In this document: positions 24,941 to 32,615 of the stretch, piece by piece
Position numbering within the stretch: the stretch's first letter is position 1
Layout: every line of letters begins with the position of its first letter
Origin: a virus
Length of the DNA stretch: 41,813 nucleotides
Strand: one strand, 5' to 3'
IMG/VR virus record: IMGVR_UViG_3300036900_000112
Location: 1-41,813 of that record
Program-made: the position numbers and the translations under genes
The notes under the pieces: model-generated
Database searches by the model: none
Told to the model about the DNA's origin: nothing
What the model saw: the letters and a program-made list of their open reading frames with translations, nothing else

Positions 24941-26904
24941 GCGACCTCCCGCTGCTCGGCGGCGGCGGACGGCGCAAGCTCGCTGAAGTTCACGCGCGGG
25001 ATCGCGGCGCAGCGGCAGTTGTGTGCTACGATTCCGTTCGTGACATACCAACCGGCAGACGTCTCCAGGTTGAAGACATGACCCGCCCAATTGAATCGTC
25101 GCGCCTTGAGCACGCGGCTCGCCTGATGGCGGAAGGGAAGACCCTCGGCATGGCCGCCAAGATCGTCGGCGTCAGCGAGAACACGCTGTCCCATCGCCTG
25201 CGCGCCATGGGCGTGAAGACCGATCTCCGCGCTGGCCGCCCGAGCCATAACCGCGCGGAACTCGACGTCCCCGAGATCGTCGCCGCCTACCTGGGAGGAG
25301 AGAGCGAACTGTCCATTTCTCGTCGGCTCGGCGCCGACAGAAACGCCATTCGACAACGTCTGAGGGAATCCGGTGTTCAGCGCCGAACTGCCAGCGAGGC
25401 AAACAAGCTGCGAATGGGTCGCCTGTCGCCAGAAGAGCGACAGGCCTTGACCGAAGCGGCTCACGACGCTGCGCGCGGCGTTCGCCACACGGAGGAACGC
25501 CAGCGCAAGGCAGCCCTTGCCGAGGCTCGCATCCGGGGATTCGGAGAGCCCGAATTGGTCGCTGCGCTCCGCGCTCGCGGTCACCACGTCCACGAACAGC
25601 GGGCGTGCGGGAAATACAACATCGACCTGTCCGTCGGATCCGTCGCCGTGGAAATCCTGAACGGCAAGGCCCAGCGGATGAATCACGCAACCTTCCGACG
25701 CCGCCTGGAATATATCGGCGATCAGGGGTACTCGATTCTGCTCGTATACTTCCGACGCCTGGAATGGTTTCTCGGAAACCTCGATCACGTGGTCGCGCTC
25801 GTCGAGCTGGCCAAGCGGGAGCCAGCCTCGCGTCGTAAGCACCGGGTGATTCGGTGTTCCGCGGAGCGTTTTTCCAGAGTCCGTGACGATCTCGGTCAGT
25901 TCGCCGTGATACCAACGCCGATACGCTTTCTTCACGTCGTGAGCGAACTGGATCTCTGAGTCGCCCGGGAAGCACAGGATCGCCTCCCCGGGATGGACGT
26001 GCTCGCCATCGACGAGCGGCGGAGAATCCCAGCGCTGGCGCGTCCCCTCCATCGCTCGGTGCGACGGTCGCTCGCGCCTGTCCAGGACGCCGCTCCAGTC
26101 GTACTCCTCGATCCCGACGCTGGCCTGACGGACCTCGTTGAAGGCCGCGTTCATTTTCGATGTCTGATCGCGGGCGATGATCCGCGCTCGGCGCTCGGTG
26201 ATCTGGCCGATGTGCTTGACCTCGCTCGCCAGCGACTCCCAGCGCTGGCCGGTAGACCACGACTTCTCGACGGCGTCCTTGACCCTGTCGAGGTACTCGG
26301 ACGGGATCGACTTGATCAGCTCTACGTTGGCTGTCGCGGCCTCGCGCATGGCCGCGCCGATCTCCTCGGTCGGCGCCAGGTAGCTGCTGATGTCGACGCC
26401 GACGGAGCGAACAAGGTTAGCGGCGAGCTTCTCGTCGACATCGGCCAGCACGCGGCGTGCGGCGAGCCGTGCCATGGTCTCGGCCTGATGCTCGATGCCT
26501 CCGAAGCGGCGCGCGGCCTGCTCGATCAGCGTCGAGAGACCCGGCGCGGGCAGCGGTCCGCCGGGCGGCGGCGGCGGCGGAGCGTCGCGGCCCTGAATCG
26601 AGTCGCCGGTGGCCAGCGACCAGTGCGCCCGCATACCGGCCGCGACGTCGTCTCCGGCGCGCCGGCACTGAGCGACTACCTGATTCAGCGCGAACCGGTA
26701 GCGCAACTCCGTCGCTTTGGAGGGCAGCACAGGCCGGATGCGGCGAGCACGCGCCGCCTTGGCCCGAATCGACTTCGGGTAGAGCGATAGCAGCGTGTAA
26801 AGCAGCCCGCGGGCCATTTCCGTGGGACCACTCTGTGCCAATTTGGCAAGAATTGCAAATTCGGCACGTTTCGGTTCGCCCGGAATTGTCATTCTGTCAC
26901 GCAT
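24937..26904 (-). CDS. Mu F-like/SPP1 gp7-like minor head protein interrupted by an intein (655 aa precursor)
   Basis: The extein is a minor capsid protein of the Mu-F family. It contains ITERRARIIARDQTSKMNAA, then YDWSGVLDRRERPSHRAMEG, then DGEHVHPGEAIL|CRCAAIPRV, the conserved end of the family. The intein (residues 311-629) sits exactly between L310 and the family's conserved Cys, which supplies the +1 residue (C630). The mature protein would be 336 residues. The N-terminal ~130 residues are basic, with a Pro-rich linker. The start at 26904 lies only 20 bases from the divergent portal start. A second ATG lies four codons further down at 26892. Splicing must occur for a functional head protein, because the insertion breaks the CRC motif. 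Confidence 0.9.
   Translation of the reverse strand: MRDRMTIPGEPKRAEFAILAKLAQSGPTEMARGLLYTLLSLYPKSIRAKAARARRIRPVLPSKATELRYRFALNQVVAQCRRAGDDVAAGMRAHWSLATGDSIQGRDAPPPPPPGGPLPAPGLSTLIEQAARRFGGIEHQAETMARLAARRVLADVDEKLAANLVRSVGVDISSYLAPTEEIGAAMREAATANVELIKSIPSEYLDRVKDAVEKSWSTGQRWESLASEVKHIGQITERRARIIARDQTSKMNAAFNEVRQASVGIEEYDWSGVLDRRERPSHRAMEGTRQRWDSPPLVDGEHVHPGEAILCFPGDSEIQFAHDVKKAYRRWYHGELTEIVTDSGKTLRGTPNHPVLTTRGWLPLGQLDERDHVIEVSEKPFQASEVYEQNRVPLIADIFQAASEGCVIHPLGLAVQDFHGDGSDGQVDVVFPARPLFVDVVTASAERSDQFGLSESPDASLGKGCLALAFLRVANAARSVVSRFGQGLSLFWRQATHSQLVCLAGSSALNTGFPQTLSNGVSVGAEPTRNGQFALSSQVGGDDLGDVEFRAVMARAASAEIGLHAHGAQAMGQRVLADADDLGGHAEGLPFRHQASRVLKARRFNWAGHVFNLETSAGWYVTNGIVAHNCRCAAIPRVNFSELAPSAAAEQREVA
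25018..25974 (-). other. Intein (319 aa) in the minor head protein
   Basis: Block A starts with catalytic Cys1 in CFPGDSEIQ. Block B is LRGTPNHPVLT, with the T-x-x-H (residues 350 and 353 of the precursor). The region WLPLGQLDERDHV closes the N-terminal Hint part. Block F is GHVFNLETSAGWYV. Block G is GIVAHN followed by C+1. All splice residues (C1, T/H of block B, penultimate His, terminal Asn, +1 Cys) are present, so it should be active. Between blocks B and F lie ~220 residues with no LAGLIDADG or HNH motif. That spacer is the exact antisense of an endonuclease gene on the other strand. Confidence 0.92.
25078..25959 (+). CDS. Homing endonuclease, Vsr/EDxHD-type, antisense to the intein (293 aa)
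   Basis: Two helix-turn-helix segments (~16-45, GMAAKIVGVSENTLSHRLRAMG; ~63-100, ELSISRRLGADRNAIRQRL; last residues omitted) are DNA-binding repeats. The C-terminal core has GFGEPELVAALRARGHHVHE (~154-173), GKYNIDLSVGSVAVEILNG (~178-195) and MNHATFRRRLEYIGDQGY (~201-218). These correspond to the alpha-beta-beta layout of Vsr-like EDxHD endonucleases of split inteins. Candidate catalytic residues are E157/E159, D183, E192 and H203. A tail KHRVIRCSAERF follows, like the 'yrVI' ending of that family. The start ATG 25078 lies antisense to the His of block F; a GTG at 25021 is an alternative. Every codon is the reverse complement of an intein codon. It would cut intein-free minor-head genes. Confidence 0.82.
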   Translation: MTRPIESSRLEHAARLMAEGKTLGMAAKIVGVSENTLSHRLRAMGVKTDLRAGRPSHNRAELDVPEIVAAYLGGESELSISRRLGADRNAIRQRLRESGVQRRTASEANKLRMGRLSPEERQALTEAAHDAARGVRHTEERQRKAALAEARIRGFGEPELVAALRARGHHVHEQRACGKYNIDLSVGSVAVEILNGKAQRMNHATFRRRLEYIGDQGYSILLVYFRRLEWFLGNLDHVVALVELAKREPASRRKHRVIRCSAERFSRVRDDLGQFAVIPTPIRFLHVVSELDL

Positions 26905-26924
26905 CGGCCTAGGCTGGTGCCACG

Positions 26925-28379
26925 ATGACGAAGGCTCGGAACGTCAAGAATGCAGCCGCCGCCCTGGCCCCTCCGGCGTCGGCCGCGGACCGCCTACCCA
27001 CCACGGCCCGGCGCGGAGAACAGCTCACCATGGCCGACGCACTCCGAAACGAGCAGTCGGGGCTGGGGACCTGGCGCGACAAGCGCTCCTTCTCCAACTA
27101 CGGCTTCGTCGGGCCGCTGGGGGATCAGCAACTTCGGGCGATGTTCCGCAAATCATGGCTGGCGAACGCCATCGTCACGATCCCGGTCGAGGACATGATC
27201 CGGGAAGGGATCACGGTGAAGTGGGACGGCATCACGAAGGATGACGCCGCCATCATCAAGCGCGCCGAGCGCAAGTTCCGGCTGAAGTCCGTTCAACATG
27301 AGGGGCTGACGTGGGGTCGTCTCTTCGGGGGCGCCGCGGTGATTCCGATCATCGACGGGCACGCCTTCGATCAGCCGCTCGACATGGCCTCCATCCGCAA
27401 GGGGTCGCTTCGCGGTTTCATGGTCTGGGATCGCACCTGGGTGATCCCGCAGGGCGGCGCTCCCGATCGGGATTTCAACAGCCCGAACTACGGCAAGCCG
27501 CTTTTCTACAGGGTCCGCCATTCCTCGGTCGAGGTTCACTGGTCGCGCGTGTTCCGCTTCGAGGGCCGCCTCATCGACTACGACGATTTCCTCGCCAACA
27601 ACTTCTGGCACGACTCCGAGCTTCGCCATGTCGTGACCTCGATGACGGACTACGACGGCAGCAAGGAGAACGTCGCCTCGATGCTCTGGGAGGCGAAGCT
27701 CGACGTCATCAAGACCTCGCTCGCGAAGATGATCGCCATGAAGGACGGCGGCGCCAGCGTCGAGAAACGCTACCGCGATGCCGCCCTCGGGAAGTCGAAT
27801 CACCGGCTGCTATTGATCAACAACGACGAGGAATACGACTCGAAGGTGCTCCAGTTCGGCGGCCTCGACAACGTGCTCGGCTTCTTCGCGATCGATGCCT
27901 GCGGCGCGGCTCGCATCCCGATGGTGAAGCTGTTTGGGCAGTCGGCCCCGGGCATGAACAGCACCGGCGACAATGACGTCCGCCTCTACTACGACCGCGT
28001 CTCGGGAGAGGACGAGCGCGTACGGTTGCCTCCGCTCACGCTGATGTACGAGATCATGATCCGCAGCGAGCTCGGCCGGCTGCCGGAGGGATTCGAGATC
28101 TGCCCGAACCCAATGTGGCAGCTCAGCGCGAAGGATCTCGCCGCGATCCAGTTCCAGCGCGCTCAGGCCGATGCGCTCTACGAGAAGATCGGTCTCCCGA
28201 TCGCCGCCATCTTCAAGCGCCTGAGGGACGAGGGCACCTACGATTTGTCCGACGACGACATCAAGATGGCCGAGGAGCTGGACGCGGCGATCCCGGAAGA
28301 GCAGGACGAACCGGACCCGCTGCCGCCTCCGAATTCGAATCAGCCGCCACCGAACCCGGACGACGAGCCGGCCGTTTAG
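26925..28379 (+). CDS. Portal protein, DUF1073-like (484 aa), on the opposite strand
   Basis: This is the dodecameric DNA channel of the head. DUF1073 signatures are 'WLANAIVTIPVEDMIREGIT', 'GRLFGGAAVIPIIDG', 'FMVWDRTWVIPQ', 'VHWSRVFRFEG', 'LLLINNDEEYDSKVLQFGGL' and 'IDACGAARIPMVKLFGQSAPG' (cut short here). The C-terminus is acidic and Pro/Asn-rich. Unlike every other head gene here it is on the plus strand. It starts 20 bases from the divergent minor-head start and ends convergent with TerL in a shared TTAG (4-base overlap). Its promoter must lie inside the minor-head gene or further upstream. The ribosome site is weak. Confidence 0.9.
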   Translation: MTKARNVKNAAAALAPPASAADRLPTTARRGEQLTMADALRNEQSGLGTWRDKRSFSNYGFVGPLGDQQLRAMFRKSWLANAIVTIPVEDMIREGITVKWDGITKDDAAIIKRAERKFRLKSVQHEGLTWGRLFGGAAVIPIIDGHAFDQPLDMASIRKGSLRGFMVWDRTWVIPQGGAPDRDFNSPNYGKPLFYRVRHSSVEVHWSRVFRFEGRLIDYDDFLANNFWHDSELRHVVTSMTDYDGSKENVASMLWEAKLDVIKTSLAKMIAMKDGGASVEKRYRDAALGKSNHRLLLINNDEEYDSKVLQFGGLDNVLGFFAIDACGAARIPMVKLFGQSAPGMNSTGDNDVRLYYDRVSGEDERVRLPPLTLMYEIMIRSELGRLPEGFEICPNPMWQLSAKDLAAIQFQRAQADALYEKIGLPIAAIFKRLRDEGTYDLSDDDIKMAEELDAAIPEEQDEPDPLPPPNSNQPPPNPDDEPAV

Positions 28380-29881
28380 TCGCCTCGATAGGCGTCGGCC
28401 ATTGAGAGTGGCTTCTCCATTTGCTTGAACGCGCCGGCGCTGGCGTCAACGGCGTCGTCCTTCACCTGCTTCGACGGGAATCCCTCCATCTGCGCGAAGT
28501 ATTGTGAATTCCACTTCCCGCGGACCACGTCCACATTTCCGTGCTGCCACTGGCGGGCGAATGGATTGGCACGGGTTGGCTTCGGCCCGGTCTCGCGCTC
28601 AAAGACAACATCGAAGCCGGCCAGGAACTTCGCGTAGTCGGCCGTCTGGTCCTTGCCGGCCTGGCCAGGATCTTCCGGTAGGCGGATCTTCGTCTGCTCA
28701 CCGTCTGACACCGCCGTGGCGCCGATGAGCTCGGCGACGGGATCGGATCGGAGCTGCACGAACTCCGCGTGCGCCACGACGAATCTACCGTTTTCTCGGC
28801 GGCCCATCTTCACGCCGCATGTCCAGTCCGGGTTCTTATTCTTGTCGCTCGGCTCCGTCGCGGCGAGGTCCCAGCTTCGCACCCACTCGACGACATCGTC
28901 CGGCTCCGCGTCGAGCATCGTGACTTCCTGACGCTTGAAAAAGTCGCCCGAGCTTGCCTTGGCCTTCCAGTTGCCGTCGAGCAAGATCGCGCGCTCGACG
29001 CGCGTCATCGCCATCAGGTTCCCGCGATAGGCGGGGTTCGATCGCTCGAGGATCTTGTTCTCCTTGAGCTTGCCGGGAATGAAGGTGATCGACTTGATCA
29101 GCGCTGCGGCTGCTGCCTCATAGGACAGTTCCGCTTCGCGCATCGCCTCCTCAACGCCGGCACGGACGTCCGGATTGGCGAGCACCTCTTCTGCGGTGTC
29201 GCACCAGACCATCTCGTCGCCGAGGCGCGTGAAATAGCGCAGCTTCCCGGAGCGCTCCGGGATCGAGAACCCATAGCGCGGGTTCTGGGATCCGTCGTCG
29301 AGGTATTCGTCCTGATCGATCCACCAGGAAATGAGCTCGGCCACCCACGAATCGCATTCGGGGTTCGTCGTCGCGATGATGTAGGGACGGACGCCGCAGG
29401 TTGATCGGTTGCGGCTGAGCATGTACCAGAACTGAGCCGCCGTGAACGAGGTCAGCTCATCGAAGATGAATAGCGGGACCTGGGCACCCTTCCAGTCGAG
29501 CACGGTGGAGTCGTGCTCAAGATGCGACATCTTGACCTTGGCGCCACGGGGCCAGATCCATTCGTGCGTGTTCTTGACCGGATTCGCGCCCAGCAGCGGG
29601 AAGACCTTGAACGACTCGTCCCAGAGCGAGCCGGGATTGGTGATGTCGGGGATCGAGCGACGGAAGAAGACGGCCGAGAAGCCGGGGACGTCCTTGTGAC
29701 GGGCTGCCGCCAGCATCTCGGCGAAGCTCTTGCCGCAGCCTGCGGCGCCGCCGCCGATCGTGATGTCGGCAGGCGAGGATAGGAACTTGGTTTGAAAGCC
29801 GGGCTGCGGGCCGAGGGTGATCGAGGCCGGGACGCCCGGAGGTGATCCGCCGCGCTGGGCGCTGGGCGCGATCTGCTTCAT
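28376..29881 (-). CDS. terL: Terminase large subunit (501 aa)
   Basis: This is the packaging motor ATPase and nuclease. Walker A is GGGAAGCGKS (~43-52). Walker B is VPLFIFDELT, with D141/E142. The Gly/Thr-rich coupling motif IIATTNPEC (~168-176) follows. The nuclease domain has RSWDLAAT (D338), the first acidic site, and KDDAVDASAGAF near the C-terminus, the last. The length is usual. ATG overlaps the small-subunit stop. The stop overlaps the convergent portal stop. Confidence 0.93.
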   Translation of the reverse strand: MKQIAPSAQRGGSPPGVPASITLGPQPGFQTKFLSSPADITIGGGAAGCGKSFAEMLAAARHKDVPGFSAVFFRRSIPDITNPGSLWDESFKVFPLLGANPVKNTHEWIWPRGAKVKMSHLEHDSTVLDWKGAQVPLFIFDELTSFTAAQFWYMLSRNRSTCGVRPYIIATTNPECDSWVAELISWWIDQDEYLDDGSQNPRYGFSIPERSGKLRYFTRLGDEMVWCDTAEEVLANPDVRAGVEEAMREAELSYEAAAAALIKSITFIPGKLKENKILERSNPAYRGNLMAMTRVERAILLDGNWKAKASSGDFFKRQEVTMLDAEPDDVVEWVRSWDLAATEPSDKNKNPDWTCGVKMGRRENGRFVVAHAEFVQLRSDPVAELIGATAVSDGEQTKIRLPEDPGQAGKDQTADYAKFLAGFDVVFERETGPKPTRANPFARQWQHGNVDVVRGKWNSQYFAQMEGFPSKQVKDDAVDASAGAFKQMEKPLSMADAYRGD

Positions 29882-30327
29882 TCGTCAGCCGGCGGGTCGT
29901 CCGGCTTGCCGTCCACGGGCTCCGGATCCTCATGCGCCACGTCGCGGCCGTTCTCCGGGATGAGGAACGTGACTGGCGGACCATTTCCGAGGTCGCCGCT
30001 CACCTCGATGTGCTGGCGCGCACGCCCCTGCAGCTGCTCGATCCCTAGCTTCAGGGAGGCGTCGCTCCCGATGATCATGTTTCGGAAGAGAGCCCGGATC
30101 GCGATGAGGTGTCGGTTGTCACCGGGCTCGACACGCGGCGCTCCCTTCGGCAGCTTCTCGCCCGGGATCTCTTCGAAGAAGTCGCGGAACGCCTTGAGCC
30201 ACTCCGAGCCGTTCTTGCCCAGCGGGTTGCGGGGCGGGTCGCCGGGCCGCACGGGTGGCCGCAGGTTCTTCCGGCGCGGGTCGTCGAGGGCCATCTTTGG
30301 CCCCTGTTTTTTGCGCCTACCGGCCAT
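29878..30327 (-). CDS. Terminase small subunit candidate, DUF5681-like (149 aa)
   Basis: The N-terminus KKQGPKMALDDPRRKNLRPP then RPGDPPRNPLGKNG resembles the DUF5681 'F.pG.sGNP.Gr' motif found in proteins next to TerL. The centre has a helical DFFEEIPGEKLPKG and NRHLIAIRALFRNMIIG. The rest is acidic. It immediately precedes TerL with a 4-base overlap, the place of the DNA-recognising small subunit. Family recognition is moderate. Confidence 0.65.
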   Translation of the reverse strand: MAGRRKKQGPKMALDDPRRKNLRPPVRPGDPPRNPLGKNGSEWLKAFRDFFEEIPGEKLPKGAPRVEPGDNRHLIAIRALFRNMIIGSDASLKLGIEQLQGRARQHIEVSGDLGNGPPVTFLIPENGRDVAHEDPEPVDGKPDDPPADE

Positions 30328-30359
30328 CGTAACTGCCTCGAATCCGGGTCACGACGCGG

Positions 30360-30452
30360 CTACTCGTCATAGACCACCCGGGCGTCGAGCCCGAAGCCCT
30401 GGAACTCCCGGTGGCACTGCGGGCACGTCTCGCGCATCCAGCGGGCTACCAT
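30360..30452 (-). CDS. Micro-protein with CPQCH motif (30 aa)
   Basis: A very short gene, MVARWMRETCPQCHREF and 13 more residues, ends TAG at 30360-30362. A GGGGA site precedes the ATG, which lies 2 bases after the stop of the upstream 72-residue gene. The Cys-x-x-Cys-His suggests half of a metal site. Tight spacing supports translation, but so short a frame could be chance. Confidence 0.4.
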   Translation of the reverse strand: MVARWMRETCPQCHREFQGFGLDARVVYDE

Positions 30453-30454
30453 CG

Positions 30455-30673
30455 CTATCCCCGCACGAAGATCCGCCGACCGGTAGGCGATGCTGGCCCG
30501 GGCTTCGGCGCCGGGTTCTCGGCCGGCGCCTCCCCGATCTCGCGAAGTTCCCCGTTTACCTGGTCGAGCATTCGGGCGGCCGTGAACATGCCGACTACGT
30601 CATCGAGGTCGGCCTTGTCCTTCACGCGCTCCGCGAGGAGCGAGGCGAGCTCCTTGCGCTGGCCTGGGGTCAT
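30455..30673 (-). CDS. Small helical hypothetical protein (72 aa)
   Basis: The protein begins MTPGQRKELASLLAERVKDK and continues with DLDDVVGMFTAARMLDQVN, then a Pro-rich tail. It is helical and acidic, with no known motif. The frame is open to 30751 but that region is Arg-rich and overlaps the lipoprotein gene, so ATG 30673 is preferred. It lies between the lipoprotein and micro-protein genes in the same leftward operon. Confidence 0.5.
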   Translation of the reverse strand: MTPGQRKELASLLAERVKDKADLDDVVGMFTAARMLDQVNGELREIGEAPAENPAPKPGPASPTGRRIFVRG

Positions 30674-30692
30674 GGGGTGGCGATGTCCGGGC

Positions 30693-30989
30693 TCATCTCG
30701 CCCCCGGGTCACAGCCACGGAGGTCACCACACGCCTTCGCCGAAGCCACACAGGGAGCGTAGCCGGAGTCGTTCCTGGCGATTCGGTTGCAGGCCGGCAG
30801 GCATGGCGAGCCGCTCCCCGGACAGATGGCCTCGGCGTGCTTGCAGGCGTCGTCGCAACTCACGGCGGGGGCGGCGTCTGCGGCGTCCGGGGTCACCGGA
30901 GCGGGACCGGGCTTCGGGCATGCCGCGAAAATGGCGAGCGCGACGGCACCGAGGAGACCGACGATGATGCGCCGGGGAAAGCCGCGCAT
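30693..30989 (-). CDS. Small Cys-rich lipoprotein (98 aa)
   Basis: The signal MRGFPRRIIVGLLGAVALAI ends with F-A-A-C, giving a lipidation Cys at residue 23. After a Pro/Ala linker the mature part has eight Cys residues (CDDACKHAEAIC, CLPACNRIA, CGDLRGC), probably disulfide-bonded. It starts 1 base after the papain-like gene. It is one of three lipoproteins in this cassette. The function is unknown; surface or periplasmic exclusion is possible. Confidence 0.7.
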   Translation of the reverse strand: MRGFPRRIIVGLLGAVALAIFAACPKPGPAPVTPDAADAAPAVSCDDACKHAEAICPGSGSPCLPACNRIARNDSGYAPCVASAKACGDLRGCDPGAR

Positions 30990-30990
30990 T

Positions 30991-31794
30991 TCACGCCACC
31001 GCCGCGAGGTCAGCCTGGAGCGCCGCCGCGCTGTCGCCGAGGGGGGAGAGGCCTCCCGGACCCGCGCACCAAAGCGTCGAGCAGAGAGGCGCATAGGCTT
31101 CGTCCGCGTAGGCGGACAACCAGTCGACCGACATCTTCTGCCGCGCCCCCCATGTGATGCAGTCGAACGAAGTCGAGTCGTAGGCGCTCAGCGAGATCGC
31201 GTGGCCGCCCCAGCTGCCCGCCTCGGCATTCGCGCCGCCGCCGATGTCGACCGTCCATACGGCCTGGTTCTGCGCGGTCAGAGGCAGCGCGACGCCGATA
31301 TATAGCACGCCGTACCGCTCGATCGCCTTGCGGACGTGGTCGAGATTTCGCGGGTCGACCGGGATCCAGCCATCGAGCTTCGCGAAGCCGGCGATCCCGG
31401 CCTGCCACGCCGACAGGACCTCGGTCTCGATGCCGCCGTTGTCGGTGCTAGGGTCGCCATCGACGTAGCCGTCCACGGTCTCATACGCCTTGAGCACGAC
31501 GTCGTCAGAGACGGTGACCATCGGTCCATTGTTGGCCGTCCAAATCTGCGTGTCGTGAGCGGGACCATCGGCGATGGTGCAGCAGCCAAGGCGATCGTCG
31601 AGGGACATGCCGAAGTCTCCGCCGCACTGAGCGGCGGCCGCCGCGATCCAGTCCCGCGATGCCGCCGGCGCCGGGAGCAAAGCGAGCAGCGACGCGGCCT
31701 TGAGTCGGCGCGGGCCGCCGACATGCGGCGAGACGTGGCGGCGACCGAGGACGACGTCTCGGCCGAGGTGGGAACTCCGAATGACGGCGTTCAT
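30991..31794 (-). CDS. Papain-like cysteine peptidase candidate (267 aa)
   Basis: Two conserved blocks suggest a C1-like fold. DRLGCCTIADGPAHDTQIWT has the candidate nucleophile C72. GSWGGHAISLSAYDSTSFDC then ITWG has the candidate base H198. The middle VRKAIERYGVLYIGVALP resembles the 'i+.ai..yG.vyigi.lP' of phage and bacterial peptidase-like proteins of this type. No signal peptide is obvious; the N-terminus is basic. The start at 31794 uses an ATGA overlap. It could cut peptidoglycan cross-links, act as the endolysin, or be a secreted effector; none is shown. Confidence 0.6.
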   Translation of the reverse strand: MNAVIRSSHLGRDVVLGRRHVSPHVGGPRRLKAASLLALLPAPAASRDWIAAAAAQCGGDFGMSLDDRLGCCTIADGPAHDTQIWTANNGPMVTVSDDVVLKAYETVDGYVDGDPSTDNGGIETEVLSAWQAGIAGFAKLDGWIPVDPRNLDHVRKAIERYGVLYIGVALPLTAQNQAVWTVDIGGGANAEAGSWGGHAISLSAYDSTSFDCITWGARQKMSVDWLSAYADEAYAPLCSTLWCAGPGGLSPLGDSAAALQADLAAVA

Positions 31795-32615
31795 CGCGTG
31801 GCCACCAGCCCAATCCCAGGCGCCTCGCGCAGAGCAACCCAATGCCCAGCCCGACCCTTGCCACGCCAGCACAGGCAGCCCTTCACCGTCGCCAGGCTGG
31901 TCAGATGCTCGCCGCAGGTTCGGTCGCAGCGTTCGAGCGCGGCGCCTGGGTTGGGGCCGGGGTAGGCGTAGATCGTCAGCGTCTTCGCCCCAGACGGCAG
32001 CGCATCCGGTCGCATGCAGTCCCAGTCCCCGGGCGCGGTCTCGCGCAACACCGTCCCATTCAAGCAGCCGATCGCGGGCACCATATCCGTCGCCGGCATC
32101 CCGAGTGCATCGGTCGCCGCCGTCGGTCCCGTCGGCGGCGTGGAGTCGCCCGGCGAGCGCAGCGCCTCAGACGTGCGGCACACGCACCCGCCCGAGCTCA
32201 ACGACCATCCGTCTTCGCCACAGTGTCTCGCGCATGCGACGGCGTCGGTCGACAACCGAGCCACGACCACCGTCGGCACACCGGAGCACGACACCGATCC
32301 CCGGAATGCATCCGCGTGCTTCGCCTTCATCGCGTTGACGTGCGGCAGGGTCTCCGGGTTCGAGGTCCCGAGGTAGTTCCAGATGCAGGTCAGATCGGCG
32401 TAGCCGTCCTTGAGCAGGGGCACGACGTTCTCGGCGAGATCGATCCAGTTCTCTGCCGTCGTATCGTCGTAGACCCGGGTGACGAGCGCGATCGGGATCG
32501 TCTCGCCGGAGCACGTCACGACGGCGGGAATGACGGGGTGTTTGGAAAACCACGAGCAACTCGGCATCGCCGACAGTGCGGCGAGAAGGGCCAGGAACTT
32601 GAGCGAGCGTTTCAT
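31791..32615 (-). CDS. Cys-rich lipoprotein (274 aa)
   Basis: The N-terminus MKRSLKFLALLAALSAMPSC is a lipoprotein signal with lipidation Cys20. The mature protein has repeated Cys-pair segments (CARHCGEDGW, GGCVCRT, CDRTCGEHL, GCLCW) typical of disulfide-rich surface proteins. The ORF extends upstream of 32615 only through a charged, non-signal stretch, so the signal decides the start. It overlaps both neighbours by 4 bases. No enzyme motif is seen. Confidence 0.7.
   Translation of the reverse strand: MKRSLKFLALLAALSAMPSCSWFSKHPVIPAVVTCSGETIPIALVTRVYDDTTAENWIDLAENVVPLLKDGYADLTCIWNYLGTSNPETLPHVNAMKAKHADAFRGSVSCSGVPTVVVARLSTDAVACARHCGEDGWSLSSGGCVCRTSEALRSPGDSTPPTGPTAATDALGMPATDMVPAIGCLNGTVLRETAPGDWDCMRPDALPSGAKTLTIYAYPGPNPGAALERCDRTCGEHLTSLATVKGCLCWRGKGRAGHWVALREAPGIGLVATR

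Noticed and set aside
23642-25081. Plus-strand open frame of 479 codons over the DUF2213 gene
   Set aside because: Shadow without motifs. Unlike the nearby antisense endonuclease it shows no domain, which helps show that the endonuclease is special.
25200-25900. In-frame LAGLIDADG or HNH domain inside the intein spacer
   Set aside because: No such motif in the sense translation; the nuclease motifs are all on the other strand.
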